From: Adiantum capillus-veneris
Lineage: Eukaryota; Streptophyta; Polypodiopsida; Polypodiales; Pteridaceae
Assembly (NCBI GenBank): GCA_014529385.2
Contig: CM043966.1
Span: 37,667,239 to 37,731,238, forward strand
Length of the DNA: 64,000 nt
Direction: 5' to 3'
Shown: positions 53,173 through 64,000 of the stretch, piece by piece
Position numbering within the stretch: position 1 is the first letter of the stretch
Layout: each line of letters begins with the position of its first letter
The notes under the pieces: model-generated
The model's database searches: none
What the model saw: the letters and a program-made list of their open reading frames with translations, nothing else
Told to the model about the DNA's origin: nothing
Program-made: the position numbers and the translations under genes

Positions 53173-54761
53173 TGTAACATTTAATGGCCTAATAACTTAT
53201 GTGTAGCAGAAATTAGCATGAACATAGTGGGCATTTCATTAGAATAGATTACTAATGAGAATTACAAGAGTGCTTGGGTGGAGAGAGCAACAAAAAGCAT
53301 AACACCTAGTTAGATAGCATCAACAATACTTTCAAAAGAGAGAGAAATTAAGCTATTGACAACAGTTGAGGACCGGATTTGCATGGAGCCGGTCCCCCCT
53401 CCAAAAGGCTTTGTATTATTGTTTCTCCCATCAAGAGAGACATTGTACAATACAATTCTTTGTGTTCCTTCAAGACTAGCTAGTGCAATGAAGATGGAAG
53501 CTTCATGCACTAAGCAAAACACTTAACAAACACAACTTGAATTATCCTCGTTCTCAGACCCAAGACCTCACACACCTTCGAAGATGGTGAGAGCTAGCAG
53601 GGTATGAGAGTAGATTGAGAGGAAGAAGGAGTATCTTACGAGAAAGATGTACATCTCCTCACATAATCACTCATATTAGCATAGCTTAGCTTAGTAATTA
53701 GCTTGGTAGAGGAGATGAGCATGCATTGAAGCTTGGCTCTTGGTTGGATTTGCATCCACATGCCAAGAGAGTGTTGAGGTAGGCTTCTATCTCACAAGCT
53801 TGGAGTAGGTGATGAGTTCTCCATTAAAGCTTGGGAAGAGATAGTCTTCTCTTTCTTCACACATGAGATTGTGTGAGTGTGTGTGTGATAATTCCAAGCA
53901 AAAATCAGCCCCCCCTCTCTCTTGGGCGAGCCCCCTTGCTATTTGCTCTTCCTGCAGCCTCATTGGCCCTCCCCAAGTCAAGCCAATTACAATTAAGCAG
54001 CATAAGTGATAGCCTTCTGACATGTGTCCCCCTTTCCCCTTTTGTGAGAGCTTGAGGTAATTAAATAATTAAACTAAACTCTCATTGGACCCCTTTGCCT
54101 CCTGGCCAATAGGAATCAAGCAAGCCATGGGGTTCCTGAATGCTCATTGGACCCTTTGGGAGACTGCCCAATAGTCTTCTAGGAGACTTAATTCTTATTG
54201 GTTTCTTTTATTAAATGTTTTTAAATTAATTAAACTAGATTTAATCTAGCTTAATTCTCATTGGTCCACTTCAAGGGTCATCCAATAGGAATTGGGCACA
54301 TCTTGTGGGCATCTGGGCTAGGGAGATGACATGTGTCCCTAATTCCCTTTGTGTAAAGGGGCTTGTGTGTGTGTGTGTGTGGCTTTCTCTCTCATCCCCT
54401 AGAAGAAGGGCTCGCCCCCTCCCATGTAGGGATGTGCATTGACTTTGGAGAGCACACAAAGCATCCAATTCACCCTAAGCTTTAACCCTTTGGACACAAC
54501 CTTTGAATTTTGGAACCTTAGCATTTTGGAAGTCTTAATGGGCTGAACCTTAGGGTCTTTTTAGCCCATTGTTGCACATGGCTCTTTTGCAGATGGCCCC
54601 CCCTTTGGATCCCTATTTTCCCTCCTTTGGATCCCTACTGTGGCCGGTCTGCTAGCTTAACCAATATTCTAGCTTCTTCTCCCCTGGCACTTCCCCACAT
54701 TAAATGATCAGTTTAATATGAGAAAATCATTTAAGAGAATTAGATATTGATTATTATGACA
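53173..54761 (-). repeat. 5' LTR of the chromovirus
   Basis: Same length (1589 bp) as the 3' LTR, with about a dozen substitutions. The hairpin arms GGACCGG/CCGGTCC are at 53370-53376 and 53389-53395. Confidence 0.96.
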
Positions 54762-55299
54762 GGTACACTTCTTGAGGTTGACACCCTCAAAGAGTCTTCG
54801 TGCCCCATCTAAGTCACTTCCCTGAGTATTGACATTATGTTAGTGCCAGAGAGCTATGCTATAGACATCCATCACGATGACCCGCTAATAGGGAGTTTAT
54901 TGGGGCAAAGGCGTCACGCCTCTGTCCATGGCCTAGTGGTCGATCGCCCACCCAATGTACATATTTCCTTGTTCTTCATATATCAAAATAAGAAGGAGCT
55001 CCTCACCATTCTAGAGATTTTCTCCACCCACATCTTCTCTTTTTCCCTCTTAAGCATCCGCACCACAGTGCAATTTCACCAAAGTCCTTTGCTCCCACCT
55101 TTGCCTTGCCCTTCGTCTATGTTCCCATTTCTTCATTTCTATAGCCTACTTCACTTCCTTTTCAGATTCATCTGGGAGATCCTTGATCACCACTCCTCTA
55201 CTTCTGATGATCACACAAACTTGGATTGGTTTGGCTGGATTTTAGCTATCTACTTTGACATTTCCTCTAGCTTCCTTGTCCATGACCCTTTCTTTATGC
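54762..55299. other. Rest of the copy C LTR, then unassigned DNA
   Basis: 54762-54845 completes the interrupted LTR of copy C. The open frame at 54837-55310 has no family I recognise and a CT-rich, low-complexity second half, so it is not called. Confidence 0.5.
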
Positions 55300-56290
55300 T
55301 TTTAACATGATCATTTGAATCACTGCTAGATGAACTAGAACTAGAACTTGATTCAGACTCCTCAATTGTCGATGGAATCTTGTCTACTATTATGGCCCTT
55401 TTTCTTTTGAGCTTGCTACTTGGGTTTTAGCGTTCTTTGAACCAAATCATTAAACTTTATGGTTGGGGTTGGAACCTCTTGTTCTCTAAGTTTCTTTTGA
55501 ATCCACTGAGGGACTTCTCATTCTTTTCTCTAATGGGGGTTCATGTAGCTATTGTGTCAGTTCCTTGATTTATTTAACATAATTCTGAATTGAATTTTCC
55601 CTTGTTAGATTATGCCCAGTTCACAAAGGATGTCCTCATCTCCCATATTATCAAAATATTCTAAGAAAAATGCTTTGGTTAGTTTACTATAAGTTCTAAG
55701 CTGGCATTCTGGGTAATGATAATATCATTTTCTTGATGCCTCTTTTAGTGTCTATGGGAAGTGTTACCCCCACTCATCTTCATGAATATCTGTTAGCTCA
55801 GGATATTTCTCAAATGCCTGAATATGCACATCTTGATCATCCTTTTTTACCCCCTTTGAATACTGGAAATGCAATTTTCAAGTCAATGGAGTGTTTGTGA
55901 TATCTGGGTCTATCTTTTGGAACTAGCTTCCTATTTATGGTTTGTCCTTTACTATAATGATCTTTGTCAATGACCCATTTGTCATTGTCATCTACCTCAA
56001 TAACAATATCCAGCTTCGACTTCCTTTCTGACTATCTTTGCATCAGTCTACAACTTTTCTTGTTGCCTTCATTGTCCTTGGTGTACTTCCAATTCTTGCC
56101 CTTATCCTTTTTATGAGATCCACTAGAGCAAGAGAGCCTCTCTGCTCTTTTGGAATGCCTATGCTTGGATTGGGTGTAATGCTAGGAATCCTCTAGCTCC
56201 TCAGCATCCCACTAGCCCAAGTTTGCATCCGTCTCATTTTTAGGTTAAGTGTTAGTGTCAAAGCCTTGCTTTGTCTCCTCTAGAATGGTA
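55300..56290 (-). pseudogene. gag: Retrotransposon gag remnant
   Basis: The minus strand shows broken Gag text: KGVKKDDQDVHIQAFEKYPEL, KLTKAFFLEYFDNMGDEDILCELG, then VPQWIQKKLREQEVPTPTIKFNDLVQR. The spacing and FFLEYFDN-type block fit the capsid of a Ty3-type Gag, but every ~40 codons a stop or shift occurs. No pol adjoining. It lies between the LTRs of copies C and D. Confidence 0.55.
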
Positions 56291-56662
56291 CTAACATGAT
56301 CCTACTCCTCCATGAATCTTGTTTCCGGCCTTCATCCACATTCGACTCGTCTCGGTGGCATGATTGAATTTCACTCAACTCCAAAACCCTCCCAAAACCC
56401 AAATTGGAGATAAATTCTCTATCAAGGGCTATTCAAATCACCATCATGGTCACCAAAATGGAATGAGCTGGTCACTTTTGATAGCTATTCTAGGTTGGAT
56501 TGTTAGACTTAGTCAAATAAAATCAGGCAAGCAGACTTCAAATCAAGTACAACCATAAGAGCAATACTCATAGCAAATTTCCAAAGAGTACAAGGGTAGA
56601 ACTAGACTCCACTACAGTAACATTTATAAACATAGCCCACAGTAATGGGCTTTATTTATAGG
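56291..56662. other. No gene seen
   Basis: Intergenic between the gag remnant and the LTR of copy D; no repeat recognised. Confidence 0.5.
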
Positions 56663-57549
56663 TGTTAACCATTGAACATAGGAAAAGCCCAATTTTGTAT
56701 TATTTACTCCGTCAAACTCAATTTATAATTTTTTTAGGACTTGATTGAGTTTCCAGATTGTAATATATTAAATATGCGGATTAGCCAAACCCATGGGAGA
56801 AAGTAGGAGATGATTATGATAAGTTAGAACCTCCAAGGCTGAGGTATAAAGGCCAATTTTTGTAATCCTAAGAACAACTTTTGAATTAATCAACTTTTGA
56901 GTTCAACTAAGAGGGCCGTGAGTTTTGTTTGAGAGAGTGAGTGATCTTCTTCTACTCTCTATGCGTGCTACAAATGCGACATTGCAAAGGCGTCTTCACC
57001 AATGTGTTAGAGCTATGTGCCCATGCCAAGCTTGCACAATTCTGGTCTCGTTGCAAAGAGAAATCCCACGAGCTTTGAGGTGCATTTTCTCTCTAACCGT
57101 GCATCCAATTAGAGATTGCATTTATGGTGGGTAGAACTATACATTAGGCCTAAACACATCTAGAATCGATGACCTGTAATTTTTGGCATGTTTTCATACA
57201 TGATTTCTACACCAAGTGTTTACAGGTAGTGAGTTGGGTTAGAGACTTTAGGATAGTGTCCTTTAGGTGTGTAGAGGTCACCCCTTGATTTGCGTGACAA
57301 TTTGACAACGTTAGGTCTTTGTTTTGGAGAGTGTAGCCATTGTGGATATGATAGCTTGGATGCATACATAGTGTGCTTTGAGTTGGTTTTCCTTGTTAGT
57401 GATTGTCCATAGAAGGTCAAGTAGATGATTGACACCCATCTGTTTGTTTTCATGCACCTACGATCAAGTTCCATCCTTGGTTGACATCTTGTTTGTTGGC
57501 GTAGTTCTCACTTTGCTAGCAACTGCGAGCATCGAATTTGTCTGCATCA
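56663..57549 (+). repeat. 5' LTR of copy D (887 bp)
   Basis: Starts TGTTAACCATTGAAC, close to copy B's TGTTAGCGGCTGAAC, and ends CTGCATCA before the PBS. A TATA box (TATAAA, 56845-56850) is followed by a GAGAGAGTGAG stretch near 56930. The left boundary is placed by comparison with copy B. A target duplication cannot be tested without the other end. Confidence 0.78.
56845..56850 (+). promoter_or_regulatory. TATA box in the LTR of copy D
   Basis: GAGGTATAAAGGCC, about 700 bp before the LTR end and in the same relative place as the TATA-like box of the copy B LTR. Confidence 0.55.
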
Positions 57550-57550
57550 T

Positions 57551-57568
57551 TGGCGTCGTTGTCGGAGA
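57551..57568 (+). promoter_or_regulatory. Primer binding site, tRNA-Asp-like, copy D
   Basis: TGGCGTCGTTGTCGGAGA, one base after the LTR. Three differences from the plant tRNA-Asp complement; the following CCCTAGGTAGGTGACC is shared with copy B. Confidence 0.85.
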
Positions 57569-59841
57569 CAAGATCCCTAGGTAGGTGACCTTAGACTAGT
57601 CCTACGAGGTGAATGTTCCTCTAGTTTGCTCTAGGTAGGACTCTTGAGGTTTTAGAGAGGTTCTAGGGATCATCTGTCTCACTTGGGTCTTTCACGGTAG
57701 ACAAATTTAATTTGCTTGGTATAGTTGTGATTGTTGGTGTTTGATTGGTTGTGGTGGTGTGAAAGTGCTTATTAGTCTGTGTGTGGCTGTAAAGTGTGTT
57801 TCTACTCACGATTGCAAAACCCCACATGATGAGTAAGAGTAGTTGTAGATAGGACATGTGATTGTGATCTAGAGCTATCCATCCTTGATGTTATTTGCTT
57901 GTATGCTTGCTTGCATAAGTAATCTTTAAAATCAATTTTTAGAGATAACTTGCAATAAACAAGCTTCAGTAGACATTTATGCATGGTTGAGTGAAGCTAG
58001 GCATAAAATATGCAAGAGATGTGGATGAGAAATTTGCAATTTTTCATCTGCAAACATCATACATGAATGATGTCTTAGGGCCTAGCAAGAGACCAAATTT
58101 GACAAAACAGACTGCACCATAGTGTTCCAAAGGGGTGTTTTACCATGAGTACACCCTAGGACTAAGATTTTGACCAACATTTGGTCCCCAAAAGACAAAA
58201 GTTGAGTGTGAAAAAAAAAGGAAACTTGTGAGTCACTGCATATTTTTTCATTGAAAATTTGTAAGAGTGCTTTGGAGGCAGTGTTGAAGACTTAGGGAAA
58301 CCTGTGCTTGATTTTTGGATCAAATCTCCCCATCAAACATCATACGTGTATGATGTCTCAAGAGTAGATCTAGCAGCAAAAATGGGTATTTAACTTGACA
58401 CCCATAGTCAGCATGGTATATAGAGCACATATGCCAAATTTAATCTCATTTGGGCATATGAACTAAGTACGGAGGAAGTTTGACTCTTTCCAAGAAACTT
58501 CTTGAGAAAAAGTGGTGATGATAAGGTGCAATTTTAATATCCAGACTTTGTTGTGGGCACTTGTGCATGCTATACACATCAATGGGCACCTAGTAAAGAA
58601 ACAAAAATGCACTCTAACAACTTAGACATCATACACATATGATGTGTGGGAGGCCAGATTTTGGGCTTAAAGGCACCTTTGTGTGAACCATGGTGTTTAA
58701 GAATATCTAGGGAGTAAATACGCCAAGTCTCATTGACTTTGAAACAATTTAATGTTAATAGAGACCAAGAGACGGAGTTAAGCAAAGTGAATGTTCGATT
58801 TGATTATATTTACCATAATAGGTATTGAAATTACATTCTGCAAGTGGCAGTGAGCTTCTTATTGGTGGGTATCCTCTGGAATGAGATTCACTCCATTTTG
58901 ACCAGATAGACATCATACACGTATGATATCTTAGGGGTATTTTTTGTGACCAGAACTACCAATAGAGCTTACCAAAGTGTGAAAATTGTCAAGGCAATCC
59001 TAAGGACCAAGTTTTACCCAATTTGGATCAATTTTGACCTAGTTAACCTCTTGGATAAGATACTAGCAACCAAGGCCTACATAGGAGAGATTAACGTACC
59101 TACAGGGGTTAGGACTTCAGAATAAGCCTAGGTTTGGAGTAAAAACATCAAGGAGAGTGCATGGTTCAAGTTTGAGTCAATTTTGAGAGAATAGACATCA
59201 TACACGAATCATGTCATACCAATTTTAGTGCTCAAACTGAGAATCTACTGCTCCAAAAGCCTGTGCTGATATCCTAGCATTCCATTTGTCTTATCAGATC
59301 AAGATTTGGAGCTCATATAAGGATCTTGTCTTCATATATAGTAATAAGTGAGGAATATTAATTTGACAAAGAATTGTAGAGTCAAAATTTTGTACAAATA
59401 GCGAGAACCAAGAAACTTGCAAATTGGTAATCATTTGAAATTGCAAAGCACTGTACCAGTTTGAAAAGCTACTTGGAAGCAAACAAGGACAAAGGAACAA
59501 CCACAAGTAGACTTCTAAGGTAAGAGGTTGGGTTGGTATTTGTTTGTAAAAAGAATTTGATGAATTTGAGATCTAGAAGGTGTATTCAAAGAGAACAGGG
59601 AGTGGCCAAAGATCAGGTTAGCTTGGCGTTGACTGAAGAGTATCATTGAATGGCTAACCGACCACTTGGAGGTTTCCAACAACAAGAGACCATGGGGGGT
59701 AGTACCTCTCAAAAACCCTTAAACATACACTACATTTTTTCTTAAGGGAACAATGACCATGGAGCCCTAATGTATGATGATGTTTGAGGATGTCAATCAA
59801 TATGTATTGAAGAATGGCCAGCGAGAGGATTAACAGTAATC
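57569..59841 (+). other. Leader of copy D with palindromes
   Basis: No gene for 2.3 kb. Palindromes with arms ACATCATAC and GTATGATGT lie at 58054-58075, 58337-58358, 58624-58647, 58908-58931 and 59193-59216. The steps are 283-289 bp. From the PBS they start at offsets ~503, 786, 1073, 1357 and 1642; copy B has sites at 506, 790, 1358 and 1633. The end (59560-59650) matches the end of the copy B leader. Confidence 0.9.
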
Positions 59842-62800
59842 ATGGTAACTGATGATGGTGATAGGCTTCGCGATGAGGAGGGAAACCACTATCTCATTTT
59901 CAAATTACAATCGATATGGAGACAATGTAGCAAAAGAGAAGATGTTATGGAGACTCGAGAGATACCCCCTAAAAATTACAATCGATATGGAGACAATGTA
60001 GCAAAAGAGAAGATGTTATGGAGACTCGAGAGATACCTCCTAAACTCGCTCTTTTTGGAGCCTGCTACATTCATGACAAGATAGTGTAAAGAATGGCGAC
60101 GATCCATGAAAACATCCGGATTTATAAGCACGAGGAAGGAAGAGTTGCCTCTTACTACAGGTGCATGGAGCCCCATGTGAACGAGTTAAGCATGGACAAA
60201 GTCTTGTATTTGTTTTCATATGAGTCGATAACAAGAAACCATATTATTTTTGTCGATAAGTATGGATAAAATACTAGCCAATTCACCCCGACAATGTACG
60301 GAGAGTGAGAACGCCAGAACTAATGGCACAAGCTTTGGTAGGGAAGCAAAATCCCATAGAAACCCCAAGCAAATCTACAAATCCCTTCTCAGATGATTAT
60401 GACTCCATAGACCAGTCAAATAAACAACCACTACCTAACCCTCAGAACTCACAAGCATCACCACTATCATTTCAAGCATGGCTCGAACAGTTTACTGCAC
60501 CAGACATGAACACAAAAGGGGGTGGATATCAGGCCGTGTCAGGGCTAGAAGCACCACCAAAGCCACCACTCCATTGGCAATATCAGGATGAGAGTAGGAC
60601 GAGAACACTAAATCCAATTAGGACAAAAACACCACAACAAGAACGAGAAGAAAGAAGCTGAGCAGAAGAACGAACACTTGCTAGGCCAGTTAAGAACTAT
60701 GGATTAGGAGCACCCGTAGGGGAGGACCATGCACCATATCCTAGGATAGAAAGGGCTTATAGAGGAGGAATAGAGGATCTTATGTTTAGGATGGTTGATC
60801 ACCGAATGATCAGACCCTCTCAAGTCCAAAAATGGGTTAACAAGAGATATTCTAGAAATAGAGATCCAAGGGACCACGTGGCGGCCTTTGTGCGTGTCAT
60901 CAAGGTTAAGGAAGTACTGGACTTTTCCACACAGTTCGTGGGATTTGGGTTAACCCTAGAGGAGGATGCTGCCACTTGGTTTGACTCTATTGAACATAGA
61001 GATTTTGAATCAATGGAGGAGATATTTGATGACTTTATCAAAGAATTCTTTCAAAGAGGGATTGCTCATAATCATAGTCTCACAAATTCTTAAGTTCAAG
61101 AAAAAAGAGGGAGAATCCGTTAGAAAGACGGCCTTACGGTTGAAACGCTATGTAAAATTTTTCCTAGTGAAGGAATTACAAACTTAGTCCCTACTCATGT
61201 TGATATTTATCCAAGGAACCTTCAAAGGATTTCCATATGAAGAAGAGCTCAACTCTCAATGAGTTGACCAAGGAGGCTCTATACCTAGTAGACAATTGTG
61301 GTGTCTATAAGAAAGGTGACCACAAAGACTTATGACTCAGCATAACAACAAAGTGGATAAAGCCATCACAAAAGAGCGAAGTAAAGATAAATCAAGAGAA
61401 ACTTGTTGAGGAAGTTCTCAAACGGATAAGCCCATTTGCTAAGCCACAGGCTAAGCAACCTAAATGGTGTTCCATTGAGCAAAAATGGATAAATCATGCT
61501 ACGAATGAGTGTTACTATAACAAGAGGTATGTAAGAGAGCGATAGTATGCCCCACTAGCCCAAGAAGCACCTCCTCAGGTACCACCAATGTATGCAATAG
61601 GAAATTTTCTAGGACTAGGAGGGCTTGAACGGCCACAACCAGTTTTAGGGAAACAACCACCTTGCCAGGAACACAACCAATGGGCGTCAGATATACACCC
61701 ACTATATAGGAATCAGCGGAACAAGCCTTAGTGCATGTGCCTATGTATTACAAAGAGCGAAGTGAATATAGGGCTAGTTCAACATACTATCCACCCGAAG
61801 AGCCAAAAGCACATGAACCTTGGAGCATGATTGGGATTTTTGGACCCCCAACAGTAGCTCATGCTATAGGAGAAGGTAGATACAGTTTGGATGAATGCAC
61901 ATTTCTAATCATAGCCAATGGGGGGTTAACAGGACCAAGACCTGCCCTATCATTAGAGAGCAGCACCATGAGTGCCTCGCCAACCCTTAGGACCGTGTTA
62001 CAAATGTGGTGGTGACCACCTTATGGAGGACTGTCCTCACAAAGAGATCATTAGAGTGAATGTGTAGTTTCTAGATATTGCGACATTACATATTTGATCA
62101 ATGGCTATCTGAAAAACCCAAATAAGACAGTGAAAACTACATAAAACATAATGGGTATGATCCCATCAAGTAGCGGTTCAGAAAATGAAACGGTGATAGC
62201 CATACAGGTCGCCACAAGAGTGCAAGCTCAGAAAGCAAGGAAAGAACCTATAATTGAGGAACCTAAAATAGAAACAAAAAAGTCAACAAAACACTTGGAA
62301 AGCTAGGAAGACATGTATGCAAGCTAGAAAGGAACATGAACAGACAGCCCTAGTGGAAGAGTTAAAACAAACCAAGGATAGATTAGAGAGATTAGAGAGT
62401 CGAACTAACCTTGAGTTGGAACTCTGTGAGACTAGAGAGCCTAATGAGACAAAGATACTAAAGAGTGCAAGTTCTAGAGGATCAGTACTAGTTGAAAAAG
62501 TGAATGAACCTCTAGACACACTTATGAAAGCCTATGAATTGCGACTTCAAATTAAGCAAAACCAAGAGTAAAAATGGATGACATATCCTTATGCCGAGTT
62601 AGAAAAGCAAAGGTTGGAGATGTGTCAAAAAATGATCCAAAGTACCCAAGCTTTTGCTAGAGCCACCTGCAAGTAAGCCAAAGAGTTGGATCGAAGTTCC
62701 AGTTCCGACACCGATAGTCTCGTCGAGGCATGAAACTAAAGGGAACATTGGGAAATCCACATCTAAAATACAAAATCATAGAGTAGTGATGAATACCACA

Positions 62801-63280
62801 TATGGGGCATTTGAGAATCTCCATCCTATGATACCAGAAGCTTACAGAGAGGATGACGGCCTAGACGGGCTTTGGAGACATATACGAGAAGCAAACGGTG
62901 CGAAAGACTTGAGTCAGAGAGTCAACCAAACCAATAAGGGAGGGATGTTTTTCTTCAACCTATTGAAGAATTTGAAGTAGGATCTCAAGCTGATCTAGAC
63001 CTTTGCTCATACTGGGGAGATAAGGGGTCAGTACGCTCTTTAGAGAGTCAACCTCAATCATTGAAAACCTTACCCTCATACATGGGAGAGTATGAAGCCA
63101 AATCAGATGTGAAGGTAGTGCCATCACAAATGCTCTCATCAACAAAGGCTATGGACTCAAAGGGTTTGATAGATATATTGTATACACCTATGACTTGTAC
63201 TACTATGCTAGCAGAGCTCCTAGTCTTGCGTAGCATTCCCATTCTCATATGTGGGCGAGTGGATGGAGCTCAGACTTTTC
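59842..63280 (+). pseudogene. gag: Ty3/gypsy gag, copy D
   Basis: N-terminal text (59842-60300) has ASYYRCMEPHVNELSMD. A 71-bp tandem duplication (59904-59974, 59975-60045) shifts its frame. From 60305 follow a proline-rich stretch and the capsid (60782-61093: RDPRDHVAAFVRVIKVKE, LEEDAATWFDSIEHRD, FDDFIKEFFQRG). Later come EGESVRKTALRLKRYVKFF and a zinc knuckle at 61996-62034, CYKCGGDHLMEDC, which is C-X2-C-X3-H-X4-C, one residue shorter than usual. A coiled coil (62317-62571) and IVPSQ-like SSTKAMDSKGLIDILYTPM (63130-63200) end it. Several frameshifts; not functional. Confidence 0.82.
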
Positions 63281-64000
63281 TTGACTTTCAAGGACCTAAA
63301 AAAGTGTGCTTAATTAGCGACCTCTGGCTGAAGGAAGGTCTCCCTAGATATCAATCTTGCCCTCCTCACCTCCTTGAGATGTTGCTCGGCGAGGTTGGCT
63401 TTAGCTTCTTGCCACCTTTTGTGTTCTTCTTCGCGGCCAGCCCAATAGTTTTTTTGCAAGTTAGACAAGCAACCTCCTCTTCAAGATGCTTCTAATGTTC
63501 TTCCCGGGCCTTTTTCATCCGAGGGCCAAGATTTTGATCGCTTTTTATATACTTTGAGCAACAATCAAAAGCCTTTCAATCCTCTTAATGAGGAACCACC
63601 CAAAAAGCAATGTTTGCATACACTAATGTACACGATATAGGACTGGCTACAATGAAAAATCCTCAACACTTTGTTAAAATCCTTTTACATTTCCATCACC
63701 CTAAAGGAGGGTGATTGTAATTAACAAAGCGGCTAGAAAGTCGAGCGTTAAAACCGTTGAGAGTTAATATGCCAGTGACTTTTAGCATTTGAATGCTATA
63801 TAGTGATGTTGTCTTCCTCCTCATATCATACACTTGCAAGCAAAATATTGACAATAGACCTTAAGGAACAATTTCACTTGGAGAGGAAAAGGAAGAGCTT
63901 CCCCCATTCTCTTTCAATTGCAAGACCCAAGGACCAATGTGGTATAAGGATCCTGGGCCCAACAATACACACACAAGACATGAGTGCAAAGCTAGTACTC
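63281..64000. other. No recognised feature
   Basis: Similarity to the left gag copy ends near 63280. No domain, LTR end or PBS seen in the last 720 bp; the element may have been truncated here. Confidence 0.5.

Larger units (their letters stand above)
45886..54761 (-). mobile_element. Chromovirus-type Ty3/gypsy element, 8876 bp, recent
   Basis: Two LTRs of 1589 bp each with about a dozen differences between them (over 99% identical), an initiator-Met PBS, a PPT, and a full gag-protease-RT-RNase H-integrase-chromodomain order on the minus strand. Flanking 5-mers GGTAT (45881-45885) and GGTAC (54762-54766) match at four of five bases, a probable target duplication. It sits in the 3' LTR of copy C. 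One stop in gag, a small RT deletion and one stop in RNase H inactivate it, so it spread using proteins of a sister copy or died just after insertion. Confidence 0.95.
40130..54845 (+). mobile_element. Tat-like Ty3 element, copy C, 3' half, split by a chromovirus
   Basis: Starts inside the W-motif tail directly after the LTR of copy B. It continues through the purine tract, noncoding region, aORF, PPT (45088-45099) and 3' LTR. The LTR (from 45100) is interrupted at 45885 by the chromovirus and resumes at 54762, ending or degrading near 54845. Family membership rests on the aORF, purine tract and noncoding alignment. Confidence 0.78.
56663..63280 (+). mobile_element. Tat-like Ty3 element, copy D, 5' half
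   Basis: LTR (56663-57549), PBS (57551-57568), leader with palindromes (to ~59840), then gag to about 63280. The leader is collinear with that of copy B and the gag matches the left copy at 1-7480. After about 63280 similarity to the left copy ends and no pol is seen. It supplies the 5' half of the family that copy B lacks. Confidence 0.82.

Noticed and set aside
54837-55310. 157-codon plus-strand ORF
   Set aside because: Second half is low-complexity translation of CT-rich DNA; no domain. It partly overlaps the end of the copy C LTR.

Overview
The window looks like nuclear DNA of a land plant with a large, retrotransposon-rich genome. It has Ty1/copia and Ty3/gypsy elements with initiator-Met and Asp tRNA primer sites, a chromodomain-bearing Ty3 element, long microsatellites and deep nesting. 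I found no host gene, tRNA, rRNA or bacterial-type operon. I cannot name the species; the divergence of the families would suit a fern, lycophyte or gymnosperm as well as a flowering plant.

Layout, left to right. 1-7.5 kb: a minus-strand Ty3 gag, split by a complete but old copia element (2254-6643) with LTRs, PBS, PPT and a 5-bp target duplication but no integrase core. 7.5-12.2 kb: AT-rich DNA with a ~150-bp tandem array and a 431-bp tandem LTR-like duplication. 12.2-17.2 kb: a gag remnant, a diverged LTR fragment with a 54-nt poly(G) run, and a plus-strand copia pol. 17.2-45.9 kb: four copies (E minus; A, B, C plus) of one large Tat-like Ty3 family. A is interrupted by a gag-only LTR element (22547-26710). 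45.9-54.8 kb: a young 8.9-kb chromovirus (LTRs >99% identical) inserted in the 3' LTR of copy C. 54.8-64 kb: another gag remnant, then the 5' half of copy D (LTR, Asp-tRNA PBS, leader, gag).

Reading the partial copies together gives the likely layout of the large family: LTR - PBS (tRNA-Asp-like) - ~2-kb leader with palindromes - gag - [missing here: protease/RT/RNase H] - integrase - a second aspartyl-protease-like domain with a tail of W-[IV]-x-K motifs - a conserved purine tract - a ~2-kb noncoding region with palindromes - an extra coiled-coil ORF (aORF) - PPT - LTR.

The most unusual signal is a series of long palindromes spaced about 285 bp apart in the noncoding regions. They lie after the PBS in B and D and again before the aORF in B, at nearly the same offsets from the PBS in B and D. 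A paired change on both arms (C:G to A:T) keeps the palindrome intact. A different palindrome (ATGGAT...ATCCAT) occupies the pre-aORF region of A and C. This suggests selection for a hairpin or a symmetric protein site, for example in packaging, dimerisation or transcriptional control of the element. That function is inference.
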